Below are positions 35,294-44,386 of a DNA stretch of 64,000 nt, piece after piece. This stretch comes from Spirochaetales bacterium. Its GTDB lineage: Bacteria; Spirochaetota; Spirochaetia; Treponematales; Treponemataceae. Under the pieces are notes generated by a model that ran no database searches, was not told the origin of the DNA, and was given only the letters and a program-made list of their open reading frames with translations. Position 1 is the stretch's first letter. The number at the start of each line of letters is the position of its first letter. A program made the translations under genes and the position numbers. The stretch covers positions 1 through 64,000 of the forward strand of contig JAQXNX010000016.1 of the NCBI GenBank assembly GCA_029098225.1, read 5' to 3'.

Positions 35294-37255
35294 TTAATTT
35301 TTTCTTTCAGCGTGCTTGATTTTCTTTTCTTTGTAGAGTTCTTTGTCTGCTTCTTTAAGCAAGTCTTTTAAATCTGTATGTTCAGAATCAAATTCTAATG
35401 GTCCTATACTAATTGAAAGTATAAAAGGCAAATTTGCTTCCTGAGAAAATTCTTCGTTTAAATTTTTTATACGCTCTCGTATTACTTCAACTTTTCTTTC
35501 TGGCAAGCCCGGCGCTACTATACCAAATTCATCTCCACTTAGCCGTCCAACCATATCAGAATCACGAAAGGCTGCTCTCAAAACCTTGGCTTCTGTTTTT
35601 ATAGCAAGATCACCAATTTCATGACCATAAGTATCGTTAATACCTTTTAATCCATCAAGATCACAAAAGAAAACGCTTCCAATCTGACCATCAGCTACTG
35701 CAACATCAATCAACTGCTGACCATATTCATAAAATCCACGACGATTAAAAAGTTTAGTAAGTTCATCGGTTTTTGACTGAAAATTCAAAGTTTGATTTTT
35801 TTCTGCAAGAAAAGCCCTTTCTGCATCTTTTTTTGAATACACATAGGAATGAACAAAAGAATTAACAAGGATTTTAAGAAAGATTGTATAAACAGGATAT
35901 TTATTTGTAGGAAACCTGCAAACTAAATATCCGTAATTTTCACTCTGAAGGAAAACCGGAAGAATATAATAATTTCCATTCACAAAATTTTCCAGACCGC
36001 CAGGAAGAATCTCTTCTTTTGGAGAAAACTCAATTCCTCCATTTTCATAATAATTTTCCTTTATTTGTGCATCATTATCTATAAGCATAAGAAGGCGTGC
36101 TTTATCTGGCATTACAAAAGTATCATTTGATGAAAGAAAAATCGGTTCATCATAAATACACATTGCAAGCATTCCCAAATGTATATAATTCAAATTATTT
36201 ACTACAATAGTAAAAAATTCATTAAGTCGAGGAACGGTATCAGTCATAGTAAGAACATGAAAAATTGTAGCCATGTCATTAATACTATTATTAAATAGTT
36301 GAAGTCCATCCATTTTTACAGAAGCTTCTTCTATAAAATTTCCATTTACATCATAATATCCACGGTCTTTTATTTTTTTAGGCATACATCCACAAGACTG
36401 CCTGAAAATAGGAAAAGACTGTATTACTGATTTTTCTGGAACTGTTTTACCACACAAAATATCGTAAGCCAGTTCTGCAGCCTTATATCCAGTCATAAAA
36501 ACACTCTGACTGATTGTAGATAGCATTGGCTGGCAGGTACATGCAACTTCAGCATTATCAAAACCAAAAATACAAACATCCTCTGGAATTGAAATTCCAA
36601 GTTCTGAAAAAATACTTACGCAGCCGGCTGCCATATAATCGTTAGCACATAAAATAGCTTCAAATGGAGGCTTATCTCCTTTTTTGAGTCTTTTATTAAA
36701 GCAGTCATAAGCAGATCTTGGAGTAAAGTCACCGTCATAAATCCAGTCTTCATTTACTTTCAATCCGTTTTTTTCCATTGCTGAACGAAAAGCTTTCTCC
36801 CGCTCATCAGATTCAGGCGATTTAGTAAGAGCCGCATTCATAAAGGCAATTTTTGTTTTATTATGTTTTTTTATAAGATGCTCAATTATCTGTTCATAAG
36901 CTTTATCGCAAGAAACTGTAGTATAATGATTCCCTTCCAATGCCATAGGATTTGAAACAGAAATTATCGGTTTTGGAAGAAGGCCTTCAATAGCTTTAGT
37001 TAGATTTTCAAGGGTAATTGAATTGAAATAAGTATTTGTGATAACAATAAATGCATCTATATTCTTTGATTTTAAAAGCTCTACTGCAGTCCAATACTGA
37101 TAGTCATACTGAAAAACTTCATTATGAGGAGAGCTTGTTGTCGAAATAATTACATGAACATCATTCTTATCTTTAAAGAAATCTGTAATTCCATCGGTAA
37201 CGACAATATTGTATTCAACTGTAAGATCATAAACTAAGATTGCAATATTTTTCAC
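35294..37255 (-). CDS. LacI-type sugar-sensor + GGDEF diguanylate cyclase
   Basis: 653 residues starting at a GTG. Residues 1-~300 match the periplasmic-binding-like ligand domain of LacI regulators (MKNIAILVYDLTVEYNIVV, FEAILCANDYMAAGCVSIFSELG, VCIFGFDNAEVA, GYKAAELAYDILCGK) but the DNA-binding helix-turn-helix is absent and there is no signal peptide. A middle region (~320-480) has no known motif. Residues ~490-645 are a GGDEF domain (DELTKLFNRRGF, FCDLDGLKGINDTYGHEIGD, RLSGDEFG). The signature is SGDEF rather than GGDEF, and an RxxD inhibitory site (RDSD) lies five residues before it. It would couple cytoplasmic ligand binding to c-di-GMP. The start lies seven bases after a perfect TATAAT with no ribosome site. 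Confidence 0.85.
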   Translation of the reverse strand: MKNIAILVYDLTVEYNIVVTDGITDFFKDKNDVHVIISTTSSPHNEVFQYDYQYWTAVELLKSKNIDAFIVITNTYFNSITLENLTKAIEGLLPKPIISVSNPMALEGNHYTTVSCDKAYEQIIEHLIKKHNKTKIAFMNAALTKSPESDEREKAFRSAMEKNGLKVNEDWIYDGDFTPRSAYDCFNKRLKKGDKPPFEAILCANDYMAAGCVSIFSELGISIPEDVCIFGFDNAEVACTCQPMLSTISQSVFMTGYKAAELAYDILCGKTVPEKSVIQSFPIFRQSCGCMPKKIKDRGYYDVNGNFIEEASVKMDGLQLFNNSINDMATIFHVLTMTDTVPRLNEFFTIVVNNLNYIHLGMLAMCIYDEPIFLSSNDTFVMPDKARLLMLIDNDAQIKENYYENGGIEFSPKEEILPGGLENFVNGNYYILPVFLQSENYGYLVCRFPTNKYPVYTIFLKILVNSFVHSYVYSKKDAERAFLAEKNQTLNFQSKTDELTKLFNRRGFYEYGQQLIDVAVADGQIGSVFFCDLDGLKGINDTYGHEIGDLAIKTEAKVLRAAFRDSDMVGRLSGDEFGIVAPGLPERKVEVIRERIKNLNEEFSQEANLPFILSISIGPLEFDSEHTDLKDLLKEADKELYKEKKIKHAERKN

Positions 37256-37262
37256 AAATAAT

Positions 37263-37291
37263 ATTATACTACTTTTTTATAAGAATGAAAA
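37263..37291 (-). promoter_or_regulatory. Promoter of the LacI-GGDEF gene, leaderless layout
   Basis: On the minus strand: TTTTCA (37286-37291), a 17-base spacer, perfect TATAAT (37263-37268), then seven bases to the GTG start. Confidence 0.5.
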
Positions 37292-37383
37292 AGATTTTTT
37301 TTAATCTTTTATTTACAATTAAGAAAATATCAAATACAAGATTTTTAAATTTGAGCAATTTTTGCTTCAGAAAAATGCTCAAA

Positions 37384-37426
37384 AAAAAACGGTTTTAAAA
37401 GAATCATACTTTCAAAACCGTTTTTT
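37384..37426. terminator. Terminator of the 37459-37941 gene
   Basis: AAAACGGTTTT and AAAACCGTTTT form a perfect 11-bp stem flanked by A's and T's. It lies ~35 bases after the minus-strand gene and could work in both directions. Confidence 0.85.
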
Positions 37427-37458
37427 AAAATTATTAAAATCTGAAATAAATAATTATT

Positions 37459-37941
37459 TTATTTAATCTTAAAGGTATCAATAATTTTCTTAAAAGATTC
37501 ATAATAAGAATCAAAATCATCTGGATCTGAAGAAGCACAGATAGAATAGAATTTTCCGTTTTTTAGAAGCAGCTTTAAATACTGAATTACATGAATATCC
37601 TGAACTATTCCATCAAAAATAAAATAATCCTTTCCCTGCTCTACAATTTCGAATGAATCATAAACTTCAGAAAATGTATCTGGAAGAACCTTCATTAAAT
37701 CTGACAATTTTATAGATTTGGTAACATCTTCGCAGGTAATTGTAATATTTTCCCTGAAAGAATCACCTTCTACCTCTGGCGCAAATATATAAAATAAAAC
37801 ACCTTCATCCAGACTGTAAAATTCCCAGTCTTCAGGAATTGAACCAGATATTGTTCCATCAGAAACAACTTTACTATTCTGCCCGAACGCCTGAACTGCA
37901 AAAATAAACAAAAATGTAAAAATTATAAATAGCTTTTTCAT
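37459..37941 (-). CDS. Small secreted protein, possibly PsbP/Mog1-like fold
   Basis: 160 residues with a signal peptide (MKKLFIIFTFLFIFAVQAFGQ). The mature part (ISGSIPEDWEFYSLDEGVLFY, ENITITCEDVT, YFIFDGIVQDIHVIQYLKLLL, GKFYSICASSDPDDFDSYY, FKKIIDTFKI) follows the order of strands and final helix seen in the PsbP/DUF1795-type fold, where a protein is read as a small beta-sheet sandwich. That is a fold guess from pattern only. It lies 13 bases after the ackA stop, so it is the second gene of the ackA transcript, ending at a clear terminator. Function unknown. Confidence 0.55.
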   Translation of the reverse strand: MKKLFIIFTFLFIFAVQAFGQNSKVVSDGTISGSIPEDWEFYSLDEGVLFYIFAPEVEGDSFRENITITCEDVTKSIKLSDLMKVLPDTFSEVYDSFEIVEQGKDYFIFDGIVQDIHVIQYLKLLLKNGKFYSICASSDPDDFDSYYESFKKIIDTFKIK

Positions 37942-37954
37942 AACATCACCACAT

Positions 37955-39295
37955 TTATTTTAGTAAATCTCTCGCAAGAATCTTTGCGATATTTGGTCTC
38001 TTTACGAGGTCGCCCTTAAGTCCTTCCTCGCGAGCCTTGTTTACATAGTTAGGATCCTGGAAAGAATACTTGAAGTTTGTATGAACGTCGTAGGTTCCCT
38101 TCATGAGAGCGTAGGCATCTTCTGTCATTACGAGCTCTTCGTCTGTTGGGATTACGAAAATCTTTGTCTTTGAATCATCAGCGTGGATGTAAGTTTCAGC
38201 GTTGCCTGTGAATGACCATTCGTTGCGCTGAGCGTCAATCTTAATGCCGTAGTTTTCAAGACCTGAACAAGCCTTCATACGAGTGATTGGTCCGCGCTCG
38301 CCTACACCTGCTGTCCAAACAATTGCATCTACGTGGCCGAGTTCTGCCATGAAAGCACCAATGTACTTCTTAATGCGGAGAGCTTCCATTTCAATAGAAA
38401 GCTGGCAGAGCTTGTCGCCCTTTGCGGCGTCGATTTCGATATCGCGGCGGTCTGAATATTTTCCTGTGATACCAAGACAACCACACTTCTTGTTGAGTGC
38501 ATTGTCCATTTCGTCAGCGCTCATACCTGTTTTTCTCATAATGTAGAAAGGAAGAGCCGGGTCCAGGTCACCAGAACGAGTTCCCATTACAAGACCTTCG
38601 AGAGGTGTAATACCCATTGTTGTATCGTAGCAAACGCCGTTCTTTACGGCACACATGCTTGAGCCATTACCGATGTGGCAGATAATAAGGTTGCAGTCTT
38701 TTGGATCTTTTCCAAGGAGGACTGCAGCGCGCTTTGCTGTGTAAAGGAATGAAGTTCCGTGGAAACCGTAGCGGCGGGCAGCATACTTCTCGTACCATTC
38801 GCGTGGAATTGCGTACTGGAAAGTTTCTTCAGGCATTGTCTGGTGCCATGCTGTATCCATGATTGCTGAGTGAGGAATGTTTGGCATTACCTTCTGAGCA
38901 GCTTCAATACCCATGATGTTTGCAGGCATGTGGAGAGGTCCAAGGTCTACTACCTCGCGGAATCCGTCCAAAACCTCTGGAGTGATAAGAACAGACTTTG
39001 TGAACTTTTCGCCACCATGAAGAACGCGGTGACCAACAGCTCCAATCTCGTCCATAGATTTGATAACACCAACTTCAGGGTCTGTGATTTCTTTAATGAT
39101 AAGTTCGATTGCTTCTTTGTGAGTCGGACAAGGGCTTTCGATTTCTGTTTTCTTTCCCTTTGCCTTGTGAGTAATGCAGCTTCCTTCAATACCGATGCGC
39201 TCTACAACACCGTTAGCCATTACTTCTTTGTTGTCCCAGTCATAAACCTGATACTTTGCAGATGATGAACCGCAGTTCAATGTTAAAATAACCAT
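37955..39295 (-). CDS. ackA: Acetate kinase
   Basis: 446 residues. Conserved blocks: [104 protein letters not shown]. It turns acetyl phosphate and ADP into acetate and ATP, the main energy-yielding step of many fermenting spirochaetes. It is about 40 residues longer than the E. coli enzyme because of a C-terminal extension (after [12 protein letters not shown]). Codon use is GC-rich, indicating high expression. A consensus promoter lies ~100 bases upstream. Confidence 0.96.
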   Translation of the reverse strand: MVILTLNCGSSSAKYQVYDWDNKEVMANGVVERIGIEGSCITHKAKGKKTEIESPCPTHKEAIELIIKEITDPEVGVIKSMDEIGAVGHRVLHGGEKFTKSVLITPEVLDGFREVVDLGPLHMPANIMGIEAAQKVMPNIPHSAIMDTAWHQTMPEETFQYAIPREWYEKYAARRYGFHGTSFLYTAKRAAVLLGKDPKDCNLIICHIGNGSSMCAVKNGVCYDTTMGITPLEGLVMGTRSGDLDPALPFYIMRKTGMSADEMDNALNKKCGCLGITGKYSDRRDIEIDAAKGDKLCQLSIEMEALRIKKYIGAFMAELGHVDAIVWTAGVGERGPITRMKACSGLENYGIKIDAQRNEWSFTGNAETYIHADDSKTKIFVIPTDEELVMTEDAYALMKGTYDVHTNFKYSFQDPNYVNKAREEGLKGDLVKRPNIAKILARDLLK

Positions 39296-39393
39296 AATAG
39301 TTTCCTATATAAAAAGAATTGATAGAATGAGGGTGGATGTCCGTCGGGTTGCTGAATGCAGCTAGGCAGGCAGGCACTCAAAAGAATAGAAAT

Positions 39394-39422
39394 ATTATAG
39401 AAAAAAAAGGATGATTTTTCAA
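39394..39422 (-). promoter_or_regulatory. ackA promoter
   Basis: On the minus strand: TTGAAA (39417-39422), a 17-base spacer, perfect TATAAT (39394-39399). It starts 11 bases from the upstream gene's stop and leaves a ~95-base leader. Confidence 0.75.
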
Positions 39423-39432
39423 CATATTGAAT

Positions 39433-40959
39433 TTACTTACGCAGGAATAAAAGTCTTTCCCCTTCTACAGAAAAACATTCATTTGGTGTAATTCTTGAAG
39501 GAATAAATTCAACGGTGTCATAATCAGTAACTTCCTTTTCCACAGTTTTTTTACCAGAAGTTTCCGTAACGACTTTTTTACCAAACTTAAATTCATACAC
39601 CTCTCCAAGAAGCATATTCTGAGAATCGGATCTGAATTGAATTACATCAGTATTTCCAATTTTTGAAACAGCATAAACTCCTGTATCTGTAAATTCCGGA
39701 GTCTGAAAGGTATACGTATATTCATCAAAAGTAATTGAATATTTTGAATCAGCAGTTTGCCAGAACGGACCTTTCTTTAATTGATTAACATTCTGAGAAA
39801 ATGATAATGCAACAGCGTTTTCTTCAAATGAACTCTGGAGACTCATTTTTTTATACTGTCCATCCCAGAGGTTTGCATCATTAATAAGAAGATTCAAATC
39901 ATCGCGTAAAGTGATTTTTATTTCATCAGTATTAACAAGTGCAATATCAAAACGTCTGTGAAGGTTATTTATGTCAGCATTTATTGCTGTAATATAAATT
40001 CCATTATGACGAAGTTTACTGTCTTCCCAATCATAAACTTCCTGAACATCTGCAAATAACTGGATTATTTCCTTTGAATCATAATCGAAAAATAAGTAAC
40101 GGATTTCGCCTTCATTAGAAGTTTTATACCAGAGGCCGTTCAAAAATTCTGCAAAGGTTTCTACTGTTCCATCCTGAATTTTTGAAATTTCTGTTGCGGC
40201 AAGTCTCGCTGCAGTAACCTTAATTTCTTTATTCAATTCATATTTTTTTGTAGCAGCATTCCAGGTATATTCCTGCTGCAGCTGATTTCCGGAATTTTTG
40301 TCTGTACTTGTATCATCAGATTTATAAACCCAGATAGAAAAACTTTCTCCTTTTGAAAGAGCAAGTTCATAATTTTCTGAACGCTCTGTCTGTTGAATAA
40401 AAATTGTTCCATCGCAGGAAAAATCACCGATATTTTCAAGACTCTCAGTTTTTTCATTATATAAAAAAAGCTGCATTACATAGTTACCATCATCTGCAAT
40501 TCCCTGATAAATCAAAGAATTTTTATGCTCACCTATAACGTCCATTCCGCTGTAAGAAAAAACTGACGTTCGGGAAAATTTTGTAGGAATTTCATCCAGA
40601 CGTGTGTACACTCCACTATCAGGATTAAGTAAAGCCGGAACAAGGTATAAATTCGGAGAAGCCTGCTTCCTTACGGCAATAACTTCATCATCATAACCAT
40701 CGTTATTAATATCCATCGTAAATGTACTGATTAAAGTTTCTCCTAACTCTATAGGAACAAAAGTTTCATATGTACTGGTTTCCAGTGCTGGAGAAGATTC
40801 ATCATCTTTTTCGGCATTATGATTCTGTGCTGTTGGAGTGATTATCTTTGCCCGTGTTAATGTTTTTTCTTCTGATAAAAATCTGTTAATAAAAAAGAAA
40901 GTTCCGCCAATAAGAAGTGCAGTAAAAATAAAAAGCAAAGATACTGTTTTTGTTTTCAT
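39433..40959 (-). CDS. Membrane-anchored extracytoplasmic protein with Asp-rich FG-GAP-like motif
   Basis: 508 residues. One N-terminal membrane segment (SLLFIFTALLIGGTFFFIN) serves as anchor or uncleaved signal. Near residue 82 is TMDINNDGYDDEVIAVRKQ, a calcium-loop-like DxNxDGxxDE motif as in FG-GAP/VCBS proteins. The rest is beta-rich with repeated aromatic strands; no enzyme motif is visible. Some Treponema adhesins (pallilysin-related) have similar Asp-rich loops, but I cannot confirm that relation. The ATG lies eight bases after TATTAT with no ribosome site. The ackA promoter starts right after its stop. Confidence 0.5.
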   Translation of the reverse strand: MKTKTVSLLFIFTALLIGGTFFFINRFLSEEKTLTRAKIITPTAQNHNAEKDDESSPALETSTYETFVPIELGETLISTFTMDINNDGYDDEVIAVRKQASPNLYLVPALLNPDSGVYTRLDEIPTKFSRTSVFSYSGMDVIGEHKNSLIYQGIADDGNYVMQLFLYNEKTESLENIGDFSCDGTIFIQQTERSENYELALSKGESFSIWVYKSDDTSTDKNSGNQLQQEYTWNAATKKYELNKEIKVTAARLAATEISKIQDGTVETFAEFLNGLWYKTSNEGEIRYLFFDYDSKEIIQLFADVQEVYDWEDSKLRHNGIYITAINADINNLHRRFDIALVNTDEIKITLRDDLNLLINDANLWDGQYKKMSLQSSFEENAVALSFSQNVNQLKKGPFWQTADSKYSITFDEYTYTFQTPEFTDTGVYAVSKIGNTDVIQFRSDSQNMLLGEVYEFKFGKKVVTETSGKKTVEKEVTDYDTVEFIPSRITPNECFSVEGERLLFLRK

Positions 40960-40967
40960 ATAATGAT

Positions 40968-40996
40968 ATAATAGTATGATTTTAATTAAATGTGAA
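40968..40996 (-). promoter_or_regulatory. Promoter of the 39433-40959 gene, leaderless layout
   Basis: On the minus strand: TTCACA (40991-40996), a 17-base spacer, TATTAT (40968-40973), eight bases before the ATG. Confidence 0.45.
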
Positions 40997-41046
40997 CAGA
41001 TTGAAAAAAAAATCTGTATGTCTTAATAAAATATGGAAGTTTATAT

Positions 41047-41625
41047 ATGAAAAAATTTTTTGCTGCAACTTTTCTAATTTTTAATGCATTACTTGTTTTT
41101 GCAAAACCACAAAAAAAAGAAAGTCATCCAATGCTTGAAGCCACACCTTTGTTTGACACATCAGAAACACAGATTGCTTTGCCTCAGGCAGATTTTTCTT
41201 TTACAGACGGAGAATGGTTTATAAAAGCAATTTCTAAAGGAAATCATGAAGAAGGATATCTTGTTGAAGTAGTAGAAATTGATTTTTCTGTTTCTGGAGA
41301 AGATTTTAAAATTGCTAACTATCACGCGAATTCTGCTATGACCTACAAAAATTTATCAAGTGAAGAAGCTTCCTTTTTTAGGACTATCAAGGATTGTATT
41401 GTAGAAGGAAATACAGTAACCATAGATTCAATATATGATGAAAAGGCTCTTCAGAAAAAAAGCAATAAAGAAATAAAAGACTTGATTAATCTCTTTTATG
41501 AAATTATTGATGAATTAAAGAATTCTCCTGAATTAAATTCTAACGAAGAAAAAACAAAATTTTATCATACAAAGTACATTAAAAAAAATGATGAAACAGA
41601 AGATTTCTATATTATAAAAAAATAG
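41047..41625 (+). CDS. Secreted protein of unknown function
   Basis: 192 residues with a signal peptide (MKKFFAATFLIFNALLVFAKP). The mature protein contains a beta-rich part (FSFTDGEWFIKAISKGNHEEGYLVEVVEIDFSVSG broken into strands) and a Lys/Glu-rich C-terminal half. I recognise no domain. It is divergent from the 39433-40959 gene and ends at its own terminator, so it is probably monocistronic. GGAAG lies ~10 bases before the ATG. Likely periplasmic. Confidence 0.5.
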   Translation: MKKFFAATFLIFNALLVFAKPQKKESHPMLEATPLFDTSETQIALPQADFSFTDGEWFIKAISKGNHEEGYLVEVVEIDFSVSGEDFKIANYHANSAMTYKNLSSEEASFFRTIKDCIVEGNTVTIDSIYDEKALQKKSNKEIKDLINLFYEIIDELKNSPELNSNEEKTKFYHTKYIKKNDETEDFYIIKK

Positions 41626-41646
41626 AAAAAGAATTATCGTCTTTAT

Positions 41647-41686
41647 AAAATGGTGGTGCAAAAAGAAATTAACGCCACCATTTTTT
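41647..41686 (+). terminator. Terminator of the 41047-41625 gene
   Basis: AAAATGGTGGTG pairs with CGCCACCATTTT (one G-U), followed by a T-run at 41681-41686. Confidence 0.85.
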
Positions 41687-41717
41687 ATCTAAATTTCAAC
41701 TTCTTACTATATTAGTC

Positions 41718-41746
41718 TTTACGCAATTATAACTTTTAATTATACT
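41718..41746 (+). promoter_or_regulatory. ilvC promoter
   Basis: TTTACG (41718-41723), a 17-base spacer, TATACT (41741-41746). The start codon follows 36 bases later with AGAGGC as ribosome site. Confidence 0.6.
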
Positions 41747-41782
41747 TAAGGAATTAATTATCAATAAAAAAGAGGCTTCAAA

Positions 41783-43261
41783 ATGGGAAACAACTATTTT
41801 AACTCAATTCCATGGAGAGAGGCACGTCTTCAGCTCGGTCACTGCCGCTCTATGGCTAAAGAAGAATTTGCTGACGGAGTAAACGCACTTAAAGGTAAAA
41901 AAATCGTAATCGTAGGTTGCGGTGCTCAGGGCTTGAACCAGGGCTTGTGTCTTCGCGATTCTGGATTGGATGTCAGCTACGCACTCCGAGACAGTGCCAT
42001 CACAGAAAAACGCCAGTCTTGGAAAAATGCTACAGAAAACGGATTTAAAGTGGGCAACTACGATGAAATGATTCCAACTGCAGACCTCGTAGGAAACCTT
42101 ACCCCGGATAAGCAGCACTCAAAAGTAATTAATGACATAATGGGAAAAATGAAGAAGGGCTCTGCCCTCTGGTACAGCCACGGATTCAATATGATTGAAG
42201 AGGGAATGCAGATTCGCCCTGATATCACTGTTGTAATGTGTGCTCCTAAGGGACCAGGTACAGAAGTATGGCATGAATTCCAGCGCGGATTTGGTGTACC
42301 GGACCTTATCGCAGTTCACCCTGTAAATGACCCTGAAGGAAAGGGCTGGGCTTATGCAAAGGCTCTCGCTGTAGGTATGGGTGGTTCTAAGGCCGGTGTA
42401 CTCGAGTCTTCATTTGTTGCAGAAGTAAAATCAGACCTTATGGGCGAGCAGACAATTCTCTGCGGTATGCTCCAGGCCGGAACAATCGTTTGCTATGACA
42501 AGATGATTGAAGAAGGCATTTCACCTGAATATGCAACTAAATTCCTTATGCACGGCTGGAACGTTGTAAGCGAAGCCCTCAAATGGGGTGGAATTACAAA
42601 CATGATGGACCGCCTTTCTAACCCTGCAAAAATCAAGGCAAATGAAATCTCTAAAGAAATCAAAAAGCTCCTTGCTCCACTTTATCAGAAGCACATGGAC
42701 GACATCATCAGCGGTAAGTTCTCTTCTACTATGATGCAGGACTGGGCTGCCGGCGACAAGGATCTTCTTGCATGGCGTGAAGATACTGGAAAACTTCCAT
42801 TCGAGCAGAACAAAGAATCTACAGAAGAAATCAGCGAGCAGGAATACTTTGATAAGGGTATTCTTCTTGTTGCTATGGTTAAGGCTGGTTGCGAACTTGC
42901 ATTCGAAACTATGGTTGATGCAGGAATTAAACCTGAGTCAGCTTACTACGAATCACTTCACGAAGTTCCTCTTATTGCTAACCTCATTGACCGCAAGCGT
43001 CTTTATGAAATGAACCGCGTAATTTCAGATACTGCAGAGTACGGATGTTACCTCTTCAGCCGCGTTGCTGCTCCAATGATGGCAAAAGACCTTATGCCAA
43101 AGCTCCACACAGATGTTATTGGTAAGGGCCTTGATGTAAAGGACAACGAAGTAAACAACGCAGAGCTCGTAGCAGTAAATGCAGAAATCCGCAACCACCC
43201 TATTGAGGTTGTTGGTCGCAAACTCCGCGAATATATGACAGCGATGAAGCCGCTTTTGTAA
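41783..43261 (+). CDS. ilvC: Ketol-acid reductoisomerase, class II (long form)
   Basis: 492 residues, the length of the E. coli-type class II enzyme with a duplicated knotted domain. Conserved text includes [29 protein letters not shown] (NADPH site), [63 protein letters not shown] and [16 protein letters not shown]. It reduces and rearranges acetolactate or acetohydroxybutyrate in valine, leucine and isoleucine synthesis. GC-rich codons suggest strong expression. No other ilv or leu gene is adjacent. Its last 16 bases are the source of a tandem repeat downstream. Confidence 0.96.
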   Translation: MGNNYFNSIPWREARLQLGHCRSMAKEEFADGVNALKGKKIVIVGCGAQGLNQGLCLRDSGLDVSYALRDSAITEKRQSWKNATENGFKVGNYDEMIPTADLVGNLTPDKQHSKVINDIMGKMKKGSALWYSHGFNMIEEGMQIRPDITVVMCAPKGPGTEVWHEFQRGFGVPDLIAVHPVNDPEGKGWAYAKALAVGMGGSKAGVLESSFVAEVKSDLMGEQTILCGMLQAGTIVCYDKMIEEGISPEYATKFLMHGWNVVSEALKWGGITNMMDRLSNPAKIKANEISKEIKKLLAPLYQKHMDDIISGKFSSTMMQDWAAGDKDLLAWREDTGKLPFEQNKESTEEISEQEYFDKGILLVAMVKAGCELAFETMVDAGIKPESAYYESLHEVPLIANLIDRKRLYEMNRVISDTAEYGCYLFSRVAAPMMAKDLMPKLHTDVIGKGLDVKDNEVNNAELVAVNAEIRNHPIEVVGRKLREYMTAMKPLL

Positions 43262-43458
43262 CGAAGTTACAAAATGGCAGGCGTGGGGAAATTCAATGCA
43301 AAAATGTAAAATTTCTTTCCGCCCCACGCCAGCTATGAAGCCACTTTTGTAACGAAGTTACAAAAGTGGCTTCATAGCTGGCGTGGGAAAATTTAATGCT
43401 GAAATGTAAAATTTCATTCCATCCCACGCAAACTATGAAGCCACTTTTGTAGGAAATA
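43244..43458. repeat. Tandem/inverted repeats copied from the ilvC 3' end
   Basis: ATGAAGCC[G/A]CTTTTGTA occurs three times, at 43244 (coding end of ilvC), 43335 and 43435, spaced 91 and 100 bases. Between copies lie two related ~50-base blocks (43279-43330 and 43379-43430), each bounded by GGCGTGGG-type and CCCACGC-type arms. The centre is a perfect inverted repeat with 31-bp arms (43323-43353 and 43357-43387) and a 3-base loop. The rest of the gap to 43617 holds a GGGCC palindrome near 43485 and a GC-rich patch, but no gene. Confidence 0.85.
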
Positions 43459-43582
43459 AATAAAAAATATGTATACACCAAAACGGGCCCCTGCCCGTGG
43501 ATTTGTTCATCTTCGTTTACAAAGCCGCCGGCGCGTGGGCGTTTTGATGCATGAAAATAAATTTTTAGACATTTGAGATTTA

Positions 43583-43611
43583 TTTACTAAAAATATGTTT
43601 TCTTATATAAT
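43583..43611 (+). promoter_or_regulatory. Promoter of the ABC ATPase gene, leaderless layout
   Basis: TTTACT (43583-43588), a 17-base spacer, perfect TATAAT (43606-43611), then six bases to the ATG at 43618. There is no room for a ribosome site. Confidence 0.6.
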
Positions 43612-43617
43612 GAAATT

Positions 43618-44346
43618 ATGGCTTTGGTTGAATTACAAAACGTTTCAAAAATATATCAGATGGATACCGTTCAGGTAAAAGCAGTAAATAACGTTTCCTT
43701 CAAAATCAATGAAGGTGATTTTTGTGCAATTTCCGGACCTTCTGGCTCTGGAAAATCTACACTTTTAAATATTATCGGACTCACAGATCTTCCTACCAGC
43801 GGTTCAGTATTCCTTAATGGAATTGATATTTACAAAGACATTAATCTTTCAAAGCAGGATCATATTCCACTTTCCATAGATTCTAAATTAACAGATTTAC
43901 GCCGTGGATTTCTGGGCTTTATTTTCCAAACCTTCAATTTAGTTCCCGTATTAAATGTATACGAAAACATTGAACTTCCTCTGCATCTTGGAAACTCTCC
44001 AGCTGTAGAAAAAATGTCTTCAAAAGAACAAACTGAATGGGTTAACTTTTTAATAGAAACTGTTGGCCTGACAGAATGGAAAAAACATAAACCTAGTGAA
44101 TTAAGCGGAGGACAAAGACAGAGGGTTGCAATTGCACGTGCTCTTGTTACAAAATGTCCTATAATCCTCGCTGATGAACCTACTGCTAATCTGGATTCTA
44201 AAAATGGTGATCAGATTCTTGAATTGATGCAGAAATTAAACAGAGAATTTAAAACAACTTTTATTTTCTCTACTCACGATGCAAAGATTGTTTCAATGTC
44301 GAACCATGTAATAAAAATACATGATGGAATTATTGATCAGGCATAG
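43618..44346 (+). CDS. ABC transporter ATP-binding protein, LolD/MacB type
   Basis: 242 residues. Walker A GPSGSGKSTLLNIIG, Q-loop FIFQTFNLVPVLNVYENIELPL, signature LSGGQRQRVAIARALV, Walker B IILADEPTANLD, H-loop STHD. The FNLVPxLNVYENIELPL stretch is typical of the LolD/MacB/FtsE group that energises permeases with large periplasmic domains. Such permeases lie just beyond, at 46740-49477 on the other strand, so I infer it serves them although it is transcribed separately and convergently. A ~45-residue insert between Walker A and Q-loop (KDINLSKQDHIPLSIDSK) is slightly longer than usual. Confidence 0.88.
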   Translation: MALVELQNVSKIYQMDTVQVKAVNNVSFKINEGDFCAISGPSGSGKSTLLNIIGLTDLPTSGSVFLNGIDIYKDINLSKQDHIPLSIDSKLTDLRRGFLGFIFQTFNLVPVLNVYENIELPLHLGNSPAVEKMSSKEQTEWVNFLIETVGLTEWKKHKPSELSGGQRQRVAIARALVTKCPIILADEPTANLDSKNGDQILELMQKLNREFKTTFIFSTHDAKIVSMSNHVIKIHDGIIDQA

Positions 44347-44386
44347 AATAATTGAAGCTAAAACTGTAGCATAAAAACCAGTAAAA

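Noticed and set aside
43025..43481. Two minus-strand frames with repeated phrases (EILHFCIEF, VTSLQK) over the ilvC end
   Set aside because: They arise because the ilvC 3' repeat is tandem; they overlap the ilvC coding end antisense and lack start signals.
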